Positions 8,179 through 17,277 of a stretch of DNA of 35,882 bases are shown here, piece by piece. Source of the stretch: Streptomyces sp. BR123. Its GTDB lineage: Bacteria > Actinomycetota > Actinomycetes > Streptomycetales > Streptomycetaceae. The notes beneath the pieces were generated by a model. That model ran no database searches. It worked only from the letters and a program-made list of their open reading frames with translations, and was not told where the DNA came from. The first letter of the stretch is position 1; every line of letters starts with the position of its first letter. The translations under genes were made by a program, and so were the position numbers. The DNA is taken from the NCBI RefSeq assembly GCF_013401435.1, contig NZ_JACBGN010000053.1, positions 1-35,882 of the forward strand, given 5' to 3'.

Positions 8179-9726
8179 ATGGCCCGACCCGTTCTCGAAA
8201 TGCGGTCGATCAGCAAGACGTTTCCCGGTGTCAAGGCTCTCTCCGAGGTCAACCTGACCGTCGCCGCAGGGGAGGTGCACGCCGTCTGCGGTGAGAACGG
8301 CGCCGGAAAGTCCACGCTGATGAAGGTACTCAGCGGGGTCCACCCGCACGGCAGCTACGACGGCGAGATCTACTTCGAGGGCACACCCTGCCGGTTCCGG
8401 GACATCCGGGCCAGCGAGCAGCGCGGCATCGTCATCATCCACCAGGAACTCGCTCTGGTGCCCTACCTGTCCATCGCCGAGAACATTTTCCTCGGCAACG
8501 AGCACGCCACCCGGGGTGTCATCAGCTGGCACCGGACGCTTGCCCACGCCGCCGCACTGATCCAGCAGGTCGGACTTGACGAGAGCCCGCACACCAGGAT
8601 CGCCGATCTCGGCGTGGGCAAACAGCAGTTGGTCGAGATCGCCAAAGCGCTCGCCAAGAAGGTCAAGCTGCTCATCCTGGACGAGCCGACCGCCGCCCTG
8701 AACGACGAGGACAGCCGCAAGCTGCTCGACCTGATCCTCGAACTCAAGGCCCAGGGCATCTCCTGCATCCTCATCTCGCACAAGCTGAACGAGATCGCCC
8801 GGGTCGCCGACGCCGTCACCATCCTGCGCGACGGGCGGACCATCGAGACCATCGCGGTCGGTTCCGAGGGCATCTCCGAGGAGCGGATCATCCGCGGCAT
8901 GGTCGGCCGCGACCTCGAACACCGCTACCCCGAGCGCGCCCCGGAGATCGGCGGGGTCGCCTTCGAAATCGAGGACTGGAGCGTCCTGCACCCGATCGAC
9001 CACCGGCGGAGGGTGGTCGACGGCGCCTCGCTGAACGTCCGTCGAGGCGAGATCGTCGGCGTCGCCGGCCTCATGGGCGCCGGCCGCACCGAACTGGCCA
9101 TGAGCGTCTTCGGCCGCTCGTACGGACGGTGGACGGGCGGCCGGGTGCGGCTGCACGGCCGGGAGATCCGTACCCGGACGGTGCCGGAGGCGATCGGGCA
9201 CGGCATCGCGTACGTGACCGAGGACCGCAAGCAGCTCGGCCTCAACCTGGGCGACGACATCAGCCGGAACATCTCGCTGAGCGCCCTCGGCAAGGTCGCC
9301 CGGCGGGGCTGGGTCGACCGGCACGAGGAGGCGCGGATCGCCGAATCGTTCCGGCGGACCATGAGCATCAAGGCCCCCTCGGTGTTCGCGGAGACCGGCA
9401 AGCTCAGCGGCGGCAACCAGCAGAAGGTCGTCCTCAGCAAGTGGATCTTCGCCGAGCCGGAGGTGCTGATCCTCGACGAACCCACCCGGGGCATCGACAT
9501 CGGTGCCAAGGCGGAGATCTACACCGTCATCGCCGAACTCGTGGCCCAGGGAAAGGCGGTACTCGTCATCTCCTCCGAGCTCCCCGAACTCCTGGGCCTG
9601 TGCGACCGGATCTACACCATGGCCGAAGGCCGGATCACCGGTGAGGTGACCCGCGCGGACGCCACCCAGGAATCCCTCATGCGGCTCATGACCATGAGCG
9701 CGGCATACCCCCACAAGCAGGTGTGA
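8179..9726 (+). CDS. sugar ABC transporter ATP-binding protein (tandem ATPase)
   Basis: A 515-residue protein with two fused ABC domains, as in the MmsA/GguA/XylG type of sugar importers. The first domain has Walker [10 protein letters not shown] (about residue 37), a degenerate signature [10 protein letters not shown] and Walker [13 protein letters not shown]. The second has a degenerate Walker [10 protein letters not shown], signature LSGGNQQKV and Walker [13 protein letters not shown]. This asymmetry is normal in the family. It powers uptake through the downstream permease at the inner face of the membrane. ATG 8179 is the first plausible start, although its ribosome binding site is weak. 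The stop is three bases from the permease start, so the two are translated together. Confidence 0.95.
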   Translation: MARPVLEMRSISKTFPGVKALSEVNLTVAAGEVHAVCGENGAGKSTLMKVLSGVHPHGSYDGEIYFEGTPCRFRDIRASEQRGIVIIHQELALVPYLSIAENIFLGNEHATRGVISWHRTLAHAAALIQQVGLDESPHTRIADLGVGKQQLVEIAKALAKKVKLLILDEPTAALNDEDSRKLLDLILELKAQGISCILISHKLNEIARVADAVTILRDGRTIETIAVGSEGISEERIIRGMVGRDLEHRYPERAPEIGGVAFEIEDWSVLHPIDHRRRVVDGASLNVRRGEIVGVAGLMGAGRTELAMSVFGRSYGRWTGGRVRLHGREIRTRTVPEAIGHGIAYVTEDRKQLGLNLGDDISRNISLSALGKVARRGWVDRHEEARIAESFRRTMSIKAPSVFAETGKLSGGNQQKVVLSKWIFAEPEVLILDEPTRGIDIGAKAEIYTVIAELVAQGKAVLVISSELPELLGLCDRIYTMAEGRITGEVTRADATQESLMRLMTMSAAYPHKQV

Positions 9727-9729
9727 GGC

Positions 9730-10965
9730 ATGGCCCGGACCGATACCACCCCAGAGACCACGCCCAGCACCCCGGAAACCGGCCAACGCTCGTCGGCCGG
9801 GGCCGTACTGGCCCGGGCGCTGCGCGGCAACCTGCGCCAGTACGGGATGCTGGTCGCGCTGGCGCTGATCGTGCTGCTGTTCCAGTTCTGGACGGACGGC
9901 ATCCTGCTCCAGCCGCTCAATATCACCAATCTGATCCAGCAGAACGGCTACATCCTCATCCTGGCCATCGGCATGATGATCGTCATCATCGCCGGGCACA
10001 TCGACCTGTCGGTCGGGTCGCTCGCCGCCTTCGTCGGGGCGGCCGCGGCGGTGATGATGGTCGAGCACAGGATGCCGTGGCCCGTGGCGCTGGTGGCCGC
10101 GCTGCTGATCGGGGCTCTCGCCGGAGCCTGGCAGGGGTTCTGGATCGCCTGTCTCGGGATCCCCTCGTTCATCGTCACGCTGGCCGGGATGCTTCTGTTC
10201 CGCGGTGGGACCCAGATCCTCCTTCAGGGCCAGTCGGTGGCGCCGTTCCCCAAGGGCTTCCAGAACATCAGCAGCGGCTTCCTCCCCGCAGTGGGCCCGC
10301 ACACCGACTACCACAACCTCACGCTGCTGCTGGGCCTATCGGTGCTGGCCGTAGCGATCCTGCAGGAGGTGCGCGGACGGCGGCGGGCCGCCTCATACGG
10401 GCTGGAACCGCTTCCGGCCGGGCTGTTCCTGGTGAAGCTCGGCGCGATCACCGCGGCTGTGGTGGCCTTCACGCTGCTGCTGGCCAGCTACCACGGGGTG
10501 CCGATCGTCCTGCTGATCCTCGGCGTCCTGCTGGTCGGCTTCGGATACGTGATGCGCAACTCGATCCTCGGCCGGCACACCTACGCCATCGGCGGCAACG
10601 CGGCGGCGGCGAGGCTGTCCGGGGTGAAGAGCAAGCGGGTCGTCTTCCTGGCCTTCGTGAACATGGGCGTCCTCGCGGCCCTGGCCGGGCTGGTCTTCGC
10701 CGCGCGGCTCAACGCCGGTACGCCGCAGGCCGGCATCAACTTCGAGTTGGAGGCGATCGCCGCCGCGTTCATCGGCGGCGCCTCCGCGAGCGGCGGTGTG
10801 GGAACCGTCCTCGGTGCGCTCACCGGCGGTCTGGTGCTGGGCGTGCTGAACAACGGCATGTCGCTGGTCGGCGTGGGTACCGACTACCAGCAGGTGATCA
10901 AGGGCCTGGTACTGCTGACGGCCGTCGGCTTCGACGTCTACAACAAGCGCAGGGCCGGAACGTGA
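9730..10965 (+). CDS. sugar ABC transporter permease
   Basis: A 411-residue polytopic membrane protein of the BPD_transp_2 (MmsB/GguB/XylH) family, with about ten hydrophobic segments. The signature GHIDLSVGSLAAFVGA lies near residue 95, and the C-terminal half has AIGGNAAAARLSGV, the conserved coupling region of this family. It starts at ATG 9730 directly after the ATPase gene and ends the operon. The N-terminus is a short Thr/Pro-rich cytoplasmic tail. It should form the transmembrane pore as a homodimer with the ATPase. Confidence 0.95.
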   Translation: MARTDTTPETTPSTPETGQRSSAGAVLARALRGNLRQYGMLVALALIVLLFQFWTDGILLQPLNITNLIQQNGYILILAIGMMIVIIAGHIDLSVGSLAAFVGAAAAVMMVEHRMPWPVALVAALLIGALAGAWQGFWIACLGIPSFIVTLAGMLLFRGGTQILLQGQSVAPFPKGFQNISSGFLPAVGPHTDYHNLTLLLGLSVLAVAILQEVRGRRRAASYGLEPLPAGLFLVKLGAITAAVVAFTLLLASYHGVPIVLLILGVLLVGFGYVMRNSILGRHTYAIGGNAAAARLSGVKSKRVVFLAFVNMGVLAALAGLVFAARLNAGTPQAGINFELEAIAAAFIGGASASGGVGTVLGALTGGLVLGVLNNGMSLVGVGTDYQQVIKGLVLLTAVGFDVYNKRRAGT

Positions 10966-11935
10966 CGTTGCCCCTCCCCCGGCCACCCCAGGCCCCGGCG
11001 GCCGCGGCCGCGTGGGCCATGACGAGCCTCCGGCCCGCCCGCCGTCGGCATCGGCCTGCACGGGCCTGCCAGGCCGACGGGACGTGAACGGCACGGAGCT
11101 CGCCATCCGCCCCAGCCTCGTACCGCCGGGCGCCGAGGTGCGAACCACCTGACACGCCTCTTCCGCGCCACGACGGAGGAGACGGTCGTCGGCTGCGTGT
11201 GGGCCCGGCGCACGGAACGGGCGGCCACTTCCTGCTGGCCGCCACGCTCTCCGTCCCCGCCGTCGCCGCGTCGGTCGCCAGGGCCGCCCGGCGTCGGCGG
11301 TGGCGCCCACGCGTAGCGGTCTCCCTCGACCACGCCGCAGCAGGGGCCGCCCGGCCGGGCCCGGTGATCGGTTTCGTCGCGGCCGTCCTGGTCCTGGCCC
11401 AGCCGTGCGACGACGAGGGCCTCTTCCACGCCTGCGGCGCCTGCATGGCGCGCCGGGCGGCCGGCCGGCCCGCCCGCGTGACCAACGAAGAGACCATCGC
11501 CGTGCCCGGGTCGACGACCTTGTGCATCCAGCCCCACTCCGTGCCGAAGAAGGTCTCCGAAGCGAAGCTGACAAGCCTGGCTGCCGTGCCAGCGTCTCAG
11601 TGACTGGGTTCAGTCGGCTCGTCACTCACCGCATTCGGCGGTGCCCGCGACAGCCGGACCGAGACCAGTGGAAGGGTGAGACACCGCCAAGGCAACGACG
11701 CCCCGTGCAGTGGCGGCCTCATCAAAAACGACGGAGTGAGACGGCCGACGGCTCGGGATTCGCGTCCGGCACTCGAGGCCGATCAGTGCCCGGATGCTCT
11801 CCCGGATCTGGGCCGCGCGGCGCGCGGGTAGTCTTCGGCGATGCGGTGACCTGGTCTGACTGGGTTGGTCGCCAGGGGGGCATGTGTCCGGTGAACTGCC
11901 TGCCGCAGTTCGGGGGGGGGAGAGAAGGCTTGACG
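10966..11935. other. gene-poor stretch
   Basis: About 970 bases without a gene I can support. Several open frames exist on both strands, but they are rich in Arg, Pro and Ala, lack recognisable domains and compete with each other, as GC-rich noncoding DNA does. A GC-palindromic run (GCGGCCGCGGCCGC) lies near 11000. The stretch may hold further degraded genes. Confidence 0.5.
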
Positions 11936-12421
11936 GTGTCCGGCAAGCACGATGAAAAACCAGGGTTTCGATTCGGCTGGCGCGGCAGTCATTACCCTGG
12001 CCAACCCGTTGAGGAACTGTGGTTGGCGGTCGGCCAGGATCCGGACGGCACCTGGTGCTTCGACGCGTACTTCATCGGACGCACGACACTGCTCGGTGGC
12101 GCGCCACGGGCTGCCGCGTTCGCCCAGTGGCTGCTGGCCTCCCCAACCGAAGGCCGGTACGAGAAGGAATTCATGCTGGTTGACGGCGAACCGCAGAGCG
12201 GATCGCGGCGGCTCACGGACGGCACACGGCTCACCGTCGAGCTCTTGCTGGGCCGTGAGGAAGCGAGTGGCCCCGAGTACCTCCAGGTGCTCCTGTCCGG
12301 CGAGATTCGCAACCTCGCCTTTGAGGTGTGCGCACCGCTGGAATGCCAGCAGCTGCCGCGCGCCGAACTCGAAGCTGCGGCGGCCCGACTCCTCACCTCA
12401 TGCAACCAGGGTCTGTTCTGA
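11936..12421 (+). CDS. conserved hypothetical protein
   Basis: A protein of about 161 residues with balanced, protein-like composition: GFRFGWRGSHYPGQPVEELW, WCFDAYFIGRTT, EKEFMLVDGEPQSG and LTVELLLGREE. I do not recognise the family. No signal peptide or membrane segment is visible. The N-terminus is uncertain: GTG 11936 (GAAGG seven bases upstream) is chosen, TTG 11930 and ATG 11882 are in frame, and the frame stays open far upstream through unlikely sequence. The gene is isolated, with a decayed IS5-type transposase immediately downstream. Confidence 0.6.
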   Translation: MSGKHDEKPGFRFGWRGSHYPGQPVEELWLAVGQDPDGTWCFDAYFIGRTTLLGGAPRAAAFAQWLLASPTEGRYEKEFMLVDGEPQSGSRRLTDGTRLTVELLLGREEASGPEYLQVLLSGEIRNLAFEVCAPLECQQLPRAELEAAAARLLTSCNQGLF

Positions 12422-12478
12422 GTTGATCACTGGATCGGTCATTTCCGCTTCAGGCGGGCGCTGGGTGCGGTAGACCGG

Positions 12479-12853
12479 TTGCGGACTCTTGGCGATCTGA
12501 GCGATGCCGAGTGGGAGTTGATCGAGCCGCACCTGCCGCTGGACGCGTTCGGGCCTGTCCCTGACCTGCGCAGCTACTTCAACGCGGTGATCGCCGAGGC
12601 GGCGGTCCGCGGCACGATCTCAGCCTGGTCAGCGTGGACTCGACCGTGGCCGACCAGGGCCGCAACCGCAAGCGCCGTGGCCGCTCTGGTGGCCGACCGC
12701 CGGCCTTCGACCGGGAGGACTGCAAGGCGCCACGCAGTTGAGTGCGGGATCAGCCGCCTCAAGCAGCACCGGGCGGTCGCGACCCGGTATGACAAGCTTG
12801 CCTGCCGCTTTGAGGCGACCGTCCAGATGGCGGCGATCCACCTGTGGCTGTGA
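12479..12853 (+). pseudogene. IS5-family transposase relic, internal deletion
   Basis: The first 40 residues (LGDLSDAEWELIEPHLP, then LRSYFNAVI) match the N-terminal domain of IS5-type transposases. The sequence then skips most of the DDE core and resumes in another frame with SLVSVDSTVADQGRN and SGGRPPAFDRED, before returning to HAVECGISRLKQHRAVATRYDKLA, the conserved C-terminal Glu region. Roughly 100-130 central residues are gone. No terminal inverted repeats or target duplication were found nearby. The element is dead. Confidence 0.85.
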
Positions 12854-12924
12854 ACCGGCGGTCGCCCGCACAGCCGTGCCGTCCTGATCACGGCATTGGG
12901 CAGCATACGCATGGGGAGGGTTCA

Positions 12925-13230
12925 GTGGCCGCCAGGTACTACTGCGCCGACAGCGAGAACGGCGACCACGTCGACGACCCGTCCGAGGACGCCCTGTTCC
13001 TGCCGATCGGCGACCTGAACGACTCCGAGAACACCTTCGTCGTCGCCCAGCCCGAGTTCGCCTCCGTCGCAGTCCTGGAAGAAGGCGGATACGAGGTCGT
13101 AGGCTGCCCGCGCTTTCTAGAACATGGCCTAACGGCGTCGGGGTCGCATCCCGAGGTCTACTTCGCGGAGTGGTCCGAGCTCGCCCCGACTGACCCCGCC
13201 TGCGACTTCGCCGTCCCGCTGGCCGGCTGA
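12925..13230 (+). CDS. small acidic hypothetical protein
   Basis: A 101-residue acidic protein beginning MAARYYCADSENGDHVDD, with ALFLPIGDLNDSENTF and EVYFAEWSELAP further on. The start is GTG 12925 with a good GGGGAGGG site at 12913-12920. The composition and ribosome site argue for a real gene. No known domain is recognised. It lies between the IS5 relic and a convergent conserved gene, with a probable shared terminator at 13262-13328. Confidence 0.6.
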   Translation: MAARYYCADSENGDHVDDPSEDALFLPIGDLNDSENTFVVAQPEFASVAVLEEGGYEVVGCPRFLEHGLTASGSHPEVYFAEWSELAPTDPACDFAVPLAG

Positions 13231-13261
13231 GCGTTCCGCTCGGGTAGGGGCTCCCCGGCGG

Positions 13262-13328
13262 GGGGCGGGACACGGACAGCAGCGGCTGCTGGTCACGGTC
13301 GACACGACCCTGAACAGCAGCCCGCCCC
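13262..13328. terminator. possible bidirectional terminator
   Basis: GGGGCGGG (13262-13269) can pair with CCCGCCCC (13321-13328). A nested hairpin CAGCAG-CGG-CTGCTG lies at 13277-13291. The structure sits between two convergent genes, which fits a two-way terminator, although there is no U-tract. Confidence 0.4.
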
Positions 13329-13382
13329 GTCCGGCAGGCCGGCCGACGGCGCGCATCACGCGAACAGAGCCTCGGCAGCCGC

Positions 13383-14036
13383 TCAGCGGGGGACGAGCAT
13401 GTATGTGTTGTCCAGCTCGTCCTGCAGGACGTGGGCCTCTCCATTGACCGTGCGAATGGCCAGGTCCTCCTCCGCGGTGCGGACTCGGTACCGCCAGCCC
13501 TGCGGGAGGTGCAGCCGTTCGCCGAGGGCGGCCAGGGAGTCGATCGTCAGGCTGTCGTCCACGATGTGGGAGTACGTCTGCATGACGTAGGTCCGGCTGT
13601 CCGGAGCGAGCAGCTCGTGGACGGGTTTGCCGCTGTGCAGGATGTACTCCGTGTCCCGTTCCACCGTGGCATCGACGTAGAAGTTCTTGGATTTCGTGTC
13701 GGTGAGGCCGAGCTCCTGGGGGATGCGGAGCTCCGCCACCAAGCGGGCCTCCAGGCCGGTGAACGTTGCCGTGTCCCCCCACGCGAACGCCGTGATCTCG
13801 TCGACCACCCAGAAGCGCGGCCCGTTCAGATACACCATCGGTACCTGGAACTCTTCCGCCAGCGCACGCGGGTCGAGCGCCTTCCACCGTTCGAGCGGAC
13901 AGTCGTTGAGACCGAGAGTGTTGTAGACCTCAGCCTTGAGAGCTCCACCCCCGTCCGGCGAGATGAGCAGAATCTCGCCATAGCGAGCGTCCCGCAGACC
14001 GCTCAGGTGCCGGGGTGCCTTCGACGTGTACGGCAT
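13383..14036 (-). CDS. conserved hypothetical protein
   Basis: A 217-residue soluble protein that starts MPYTSKAPRHLSGLRDARYG and continues EILLISPDGGG, AEVYNTLGLNDCP, VYLNGPRFWVVDEIT, LVAELRIPQELG, YILHSGKPVHELLAPD and SHIVDDSLTIDSLAALGERL. This resembles a conserved bacterial family of unknown function; I cannot name a domain. ATG 14036 is chosen because the family-like sequence begins there; the frame stays open for 30 more codons upstream. The gene looks intact and single. Its function cannot be inferred from its neighbours. Confidence 0.8.
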   Translation of the reverse strand: MPYTSKAPRHLSGLRDARYGEILLISPDGGGALKAEVYNTLGLNDCPLERWKALDPRALAEEFQVPMVYLNGPRFWVVDEITAFAWGDTATFTGLEARLVAELRIPQELGLTDTKSKNFYVDATVERDTEYILHSGKPVHELLAPDSRTYVMQTYSHIVDDSLTIDSLAALGERLHLPQGWRYRVRTAEEDLAIRTVNGEAHVLQDELDNTYMLVPR

Positions 14037-14451
14037 GAATCCTCCAGTCCGTGGCTTCGCCACTGTCCCGGGCAAGCTGGCTGAGCGTCCGCTCTCAGCT
14101 CTCGGCTGCTCGGCTTCTTCGAGCATGGCTCGATCAGGGACCGCCGGACGTCAGGGGCCAACGGTGGGCGTGTCACGCAGGCACGCCGGAGCGGACGGCG
14201 GCGGCCGGGCCGACCGTGCGAGGGCGCAGCCCGCGACGCCGGCCCGAGGTGCCCTACACCGTCGTCCCCGGCACGCCGACGTGTAGCGACTGACGGGCGG
14301 CTCTTCTCCCGTTCGCCGAGAGCCGTTGGGCCGGTGGTCCCGTCAGCAGTGAGTTCCGGTCGGCGCCTGCCGATCCGGACGCGGCCCGCGTGGAGGCGCG
14401 CGAGGACTTCGTGTGTCAAGCCACACCTTTGGAGTGATCTGCCTCACAGCA
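14037..14451. other. gene-poor stretch with a stem-loop
   Basis: No supported gene in about 415 bases. A hairpin with the perfect stem CGGCTCT/AGAGCCG spans 14298-14325 and may be a leftover terminator. Short open frames on both strands look like shadows. Confidence 0.5.
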
Positions 14452-14478
14452 TGTCACAGCGGCCCATCACGCGGTGTC
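14452..14478 (+). promoter_or_regulatory. ECF41-type sigma factor promoter
   Basis: TGTCACA (14452-14458) and TGTC (14475-14478) are separated by exactly 16 bases. The promoter reported for ECF41 (SigJ-type) sigma factors has a TGTCACA -35 and a CGTC -10, so only one base differs. It lies 37 bases upstream of the oxidoreductase relic, which has an AGGAGGAGGAG ribosome site. An apparent SigJ fragment directly downstream makes the match more credible. Confidence 0.6.
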
Positions 14479-14515
14479 TTGAGGCCGAACCCCTTGAGAC
14501 AGAGGAGGAGGAGAC

Positions 14516-14787
14516 ATGAAGCACCGCATCGTCGTCCTCGGCGCCGGCCGTGCCGGGGCGTACGCGGCCGGGTCCCTGGCCCGTCGGCTGTCCCCGGCGG
14601 ACACCGACATCACCGTGGTCAACGCCGAGCCGGACTTCGTCCAGCGGCTGCGCCTGGACCGGCTCGCGGCCGGCCAGGAGATCGTGGCTCCACATCTCGC
14701 CGACGTCTCCGTGGGCGCGGGGGTACGGCTGGGACTGGCCCGCGTCACCGCCGTCGAACCCGAGACCCAGGTCGTCGCCGTGGCCGA
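14516..14787 (+). pseudogene. FAD-dependent NADH dehydrogenase-like relic (N-terminal 90 residues)
   Basis: The first 90 codons encode a clean flavoprotein N-terminus: the FAD-binding strand and glycine loop RIVVLGAGRAGAYAAGSLARR, then DITVVNAEPDFVQRLRLDRLAAGQEI and VRLGLARVTAVEPETQVV. This is the pattern of type II NADH dehydrogenase/pyridine nucleotide-disulphide oxidoreductases, which have about 370-400 residues. The sequence then breaks into another gene, so the NAD-binding and C-terminal domains are absent. The third Gly of the loop region is replaced by Arg (GAGRAG instead of GAGYAG). The promoter and ribosome binding site remain intact. A family member next to an ECF41 sigma gene is a known arrangement. 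Confidence 0.8.
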
Positions 14788-14930
14788 AAATCTTCCAACG
14801 CGCCTTCGAGACCGGGAACCCGCAGGACCTGGTCGAGGCCGCGAGTACCTGGGAGCCCACTGTCGTCAGCGGCAGCCGGCCTCCGCTTCATCCGCAACCC
14901 CGAGAAGCTGACCCGCGTCACTCCGAGACC
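14788..14930 (+). pseudogene. C-terminal SnoaL-like fragment, probably of an ECF41/SigJ sigma factor
   Basis: Directly after the oxidoreductase relic, one frame reads KIFQRAFETGNPQDLVEAA, like the first helix of the SnoaL-like extension of SigJ-type sigma factors. A second frame then gives GLRFIRNPEKLTRV, like the end of the same extension. The sigma-2 and sigma-4 regions and the middle of the SnoaL domain are missing. The call rests on two short matches plus the ECF41-type promoter upstream. A free-standing SnoaL/DUF4440 protein is the alternative. Confidence 0.45.
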
Positions 14931-15004
14931 TTGCTCACCCTGTGCTGACGCCAACGGCTCGGAAGCACCCGTCCATCGCCGCACACCACAAGAGGACCCA
15001 CACC

Positions 15005-15421
15005 ATGACCGGACAGACCGGACAGACGACGGCCGCCGCGCCGCGCGGCCTCACCTTCCTCAGGACCGCGATAGCCCTGCAGACGCTGACCCTCTTCTTC
15101 CAGGCGGTCACCGCGGGCATGCTGCTGACCTCCTCCCACGGCTATCTGATGCACGATGTCGGATCGAAGGTGATGTACGCGGCCGCCATGCTGTACGTGC
15201 TCGCCGCGGTCCTGGCCTGGCGCCCGGGCGGCGGCTCCCTCCGTCCCGTCCTGTACGCCACCGGCTTCCTCCTCCTCGCCTCGGCACAGGTCGTACTGGG
15301 CATCGCCCACCTGCCCTCGTTCCACGTCCCCTTGGGCGTGGTGATGTTCGCCCTCAGCACCCTGGCCCTGGTCCGGACACTGTCCCGGAGCCTGCCGCTG
15401 CGCCCTGCCGCCAGCTCGTAG
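15005..15421 (+). CDS. small integral membrane protein (DUF6220-like)
   Basis: A 138-residue protein with four predicted membrane helices, at about residues 18-40, 55-72, 78-100 and 106-127. It contains LQTLTLFFQAVTAGMLL, GSKVMYAAAMLYVLAAVLAW, YATGFLLLASAQVVLGIAHLP and PLGVVMFALSTLALV. The layout and the TFLRTAIALQ start resemble small actinobacterial membrane proteins annotated as DUF6220. The start is ATG 15005, preceded by AAGAGGA. Its function is unknown. It sits between the oxidoreductase/SigJ relic and another small membrane protein in the same direction, with 116 bases to the next gene. Confidence 0.75.
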   Translation: MTGQTGQTTAAAPRGLTFLRTAIALQTLTLFFQAVTAGMLLTSSHGYLMHDVGSKVMYAAAMLYVLAAVLAWRPGGGSLRPVLYATGFLLLASAQVVLGIAHLPSFHVPLGVVMFALSTLALVRTLSRSLPLRPAASS

Positions 15422-15537
15422 CCGCCTGGTGGACCGCTGTGGACGGCGACCTCGACGGTAAACCAACGGTCAGGGCCCGGGGCCCGCGATCTCAGGAATG
15501 ACCAGTTCCCACCCGTAGCAGAAAGGCAGGACACCTC

Positions 15538-16302
15538 ATGTCCGTTCGATCCGTGCTCACCGTTGCCGCTGCGGTCCTGATCGGCGGTTTCGCGCTCGTC
15601 GAACCGGCCGTCGCGGACCCCTCGGTCCAGCCGGTCGCCGCAAGCGTCTACACCGTGAGCTCCGGCCGGGTCGGCGCCTCCCTGTCGGCACTGGTCGGCC
15701 TCCTCGGCGCGGTGACCGGCGGCCTGGCCCTGGCCGGTCCCGCCAGGCAGGGACACATCGTCACCTGGGCCCGGCGGAACGGAGCTGTCACGGCTCTCGT
15801 CGCGGGTCTGATCGCCGTGGCCGTCGGCGGGACGGTCGCGGCCACCGCCGACGGCGGTCTCGGCACCGGCAACGGGCTCGGCGGCGCCTACTTCGCCATG
15901 CTCCTGGGCCTGATCGCCGTCACCCTCGGCCGGCGGGCCCGCTCCCGTTCCCACCGAACCCTCTGCCCCCCGCACATCCCCGGCGAGGCCAAGCTCGACC
16001 CGGTTGGCCACCCCCACCGCAGCCCTGGTCAGCACCCGAGTTGTCGTGGGGCGCCGGACGGCCGATCGATGGACGCCAGGAAGCGGCAGAAGTGGTTCCT
16101 CGTTCTCGGGTGCCGCACCTGGCGTTGCGGGACCGAGAAGAGTACGAACGGCTCCTGTCTCGGTGTGAAGTGCCGCGACGATGCGGGCGCCGTACGGCCG
16201 GTGGTTGCTCAGGACGACGGGACGAGGGCGGGTACCGGAGGCTGTCGGCTACGACCTCGGCCAGTCCGGATTCGCGTGCATCAGGGCGTCTCGGGTTCGT
16301 GA
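15538..16302 (+). CDS. DUF6223-like membrane protein with abnormal C-terminal extension
   Basis: The first 135 residues form a typical small actinobacterial membrane protein: a signal-like N-terminus (VLTVAAAVLIGGFALVEPAVA), then SGRVGASLSALVGLLGAVTGGLALAG, NGAVTALVAGLIAVAVGG, and the motif ATADGGLGTGNGLGGAYFAMLLGLIAVTLG. Proteins of this kind normally end soon after the last helix. Here the frame continues for about 115 more residues with Arg-, Cys- and His-rich sequence that does not look like a folded domain, to a stop at 16302. The original stop, expected near 15950, was probably lost. Start ATG 15538 has AAAGGCAGG upstream. Its function is unknown. Confidence 0.65.
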   Translation: MSVRSVLTVAAAVLIGGFALVEPAVADPSVQPVAASVYTVSSGRVGASLSALVGLLGAVTGGLALAGPARQGHIVTWARRNGAVTALVAGLIAVAVGGTVAATADGGLGTGNGLGGAYFAMLLGLIAVTLGRRARSRSHRTLCPPHIPGEAKLDPVGHPHRSPGQHPSCRGAPDGRSMDARKRQKWFLVLGCRTWRCGTEKSTNGSCLGVKCRDDAGAVRPVVAQDDGTRAGTGGCRLRPRPVRIRVHQGVSGS

Positions 16303-16582
16303 CTGCGTAGGTGAAATCCGGCTCTGGCTCAACTTCTGTGGTGCTGGCACGGTGAGTAATCGCAGTTAATCGAATGCGCGAAGGATCAGCTGCACCCTTT
16401 GGCGCCACACCGCTGCGTCGGTGCTGTCCACCCAACCCTCCGTGCCACCTCCGACGGCTTGACCTTCTGCTGAACAGCCCGGCTGCCTGCATCCGTACCG
16501 ATTCGCGGCGCTGACGCCCCGCAGCAGTCAGCCCTCCCCCATCCGCGTACCTCACGCATCACGGGATACAACCGCTACACCA

Positions 16583-16622
16583 GGCTCATCAGGGTCTTCA
16601 CGAAAGTTCACCCTGACGAGCC
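16583..16622 (-). terminator. stem-loop terminator
   Basis: GGCTCATCAGGGT (16583-16595) and ACCCTGACGAGCC (16610-16622) pair over 13 bases with one mismatch around a 14-base loop. It lies 14 bases past the stop of the minus-strand ABC ATPase relic, where a terminator is expected. Confidence 0.7.
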
Positions 16623-16635
16623 AAAGCGAGACGGT

Positions 16636-17001
16636 CTACGCGCCCACGTCGAAGACGGTGTCGCATCGGCCGCGGACGTAGTCGTCGTGCGTGGCAATGA
16701 CGACGGCGCATCCGGCGTCGCTCATCTCGCGGAGGATGTCTACGACCATGACGGTGTTGGTGTGGTCCAGGGCGCCGGTCGGCTCGTCGGCGAGCACGAG
16801 CGCCGGCTGCTTGACCATGAGCCGGGCCAGGGCCACCCGCTGCTGTTCCCCGCCGCTGAGCAGGTGGATCTTCTCCTTCTCCCGCCCCGCGAGGCCCACC
16901 TGCTCCAGGGCGTCGGAGACTCCGACCCGGCGGCCTCGCTGCGAGGACCGCTTCGGCTTGACTGCGGTCTACAGGTTGTCGGCCACGGTGGCGTTCCCGA
17001 T
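16636..17001 (-). pseudogene. ABC transporter ATPase relic (MacB/LolD-type), C-terminal half
   Basis: The minus strand reads LIGNATVADNL, then after a frameshift near 16968 DALEQVGLAGREKEKIH, the signature LSGGEQQRVALARLMVKQP, Walker B ALVLADEPTGALD, and the H-loop region VVIATHDDYV, ending in DTVFDVGA. These are the family's second half in the right order. Walker A and everything before the Q-loop are missing, replaced by unrelated sequence. Export-type ATPases of this class serve antibiotic or lipoprotein efflux. No matching permease gene is present. The terminator 14 bases downstream is intact. Confidence 0.85.
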
Positions 17002-17277
17002 CAGTGCGGACGGTGAGCAGGCTCGGCTGATGGCCACGCTGCGGTCCGCCTGCATCGCCGTCCGGCGCCGGATCCGGGCCGGTGAAGAACTTCTGCAACG
17101 GTACGAGACCCAGCCATCGGCGCTCAGCGATACGGACCGGTAACTGGGCGCGACCCTCTCTGAGATAGCGGCCACGGGCAGCCCCCCGCGACCGAGGCTG
17201 CACACCAGCGTGGTGGAACCAACGGGCACCGAAACTCATCATTGAACATGTTCAGTGATCATCTTCAGGGAGCTCCC

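Noticed and set aside
8074..10314. Minus-strand open frame of 746 codons
   Set aside because: It is antisense to the clear ABC ATPase and permease genes, with typical shadow composition.
16969..17143. Plus-strand tail ARLMATLRSACIAVRRRIRAG as the end of a restriction specificity subunit
   Set aside because: The similarity is too weak and short, and no upstream target-recognition domain is present.
17243..17254. Perfect palindrome TGAACATGTTCA, resembling a LexA (SOS) box
   Set aside because: Actinobacterial LexA boxes have four bases between GAAC and GTTC; here there are two, and the site lies within possible leader sequence of an ordinary gene.
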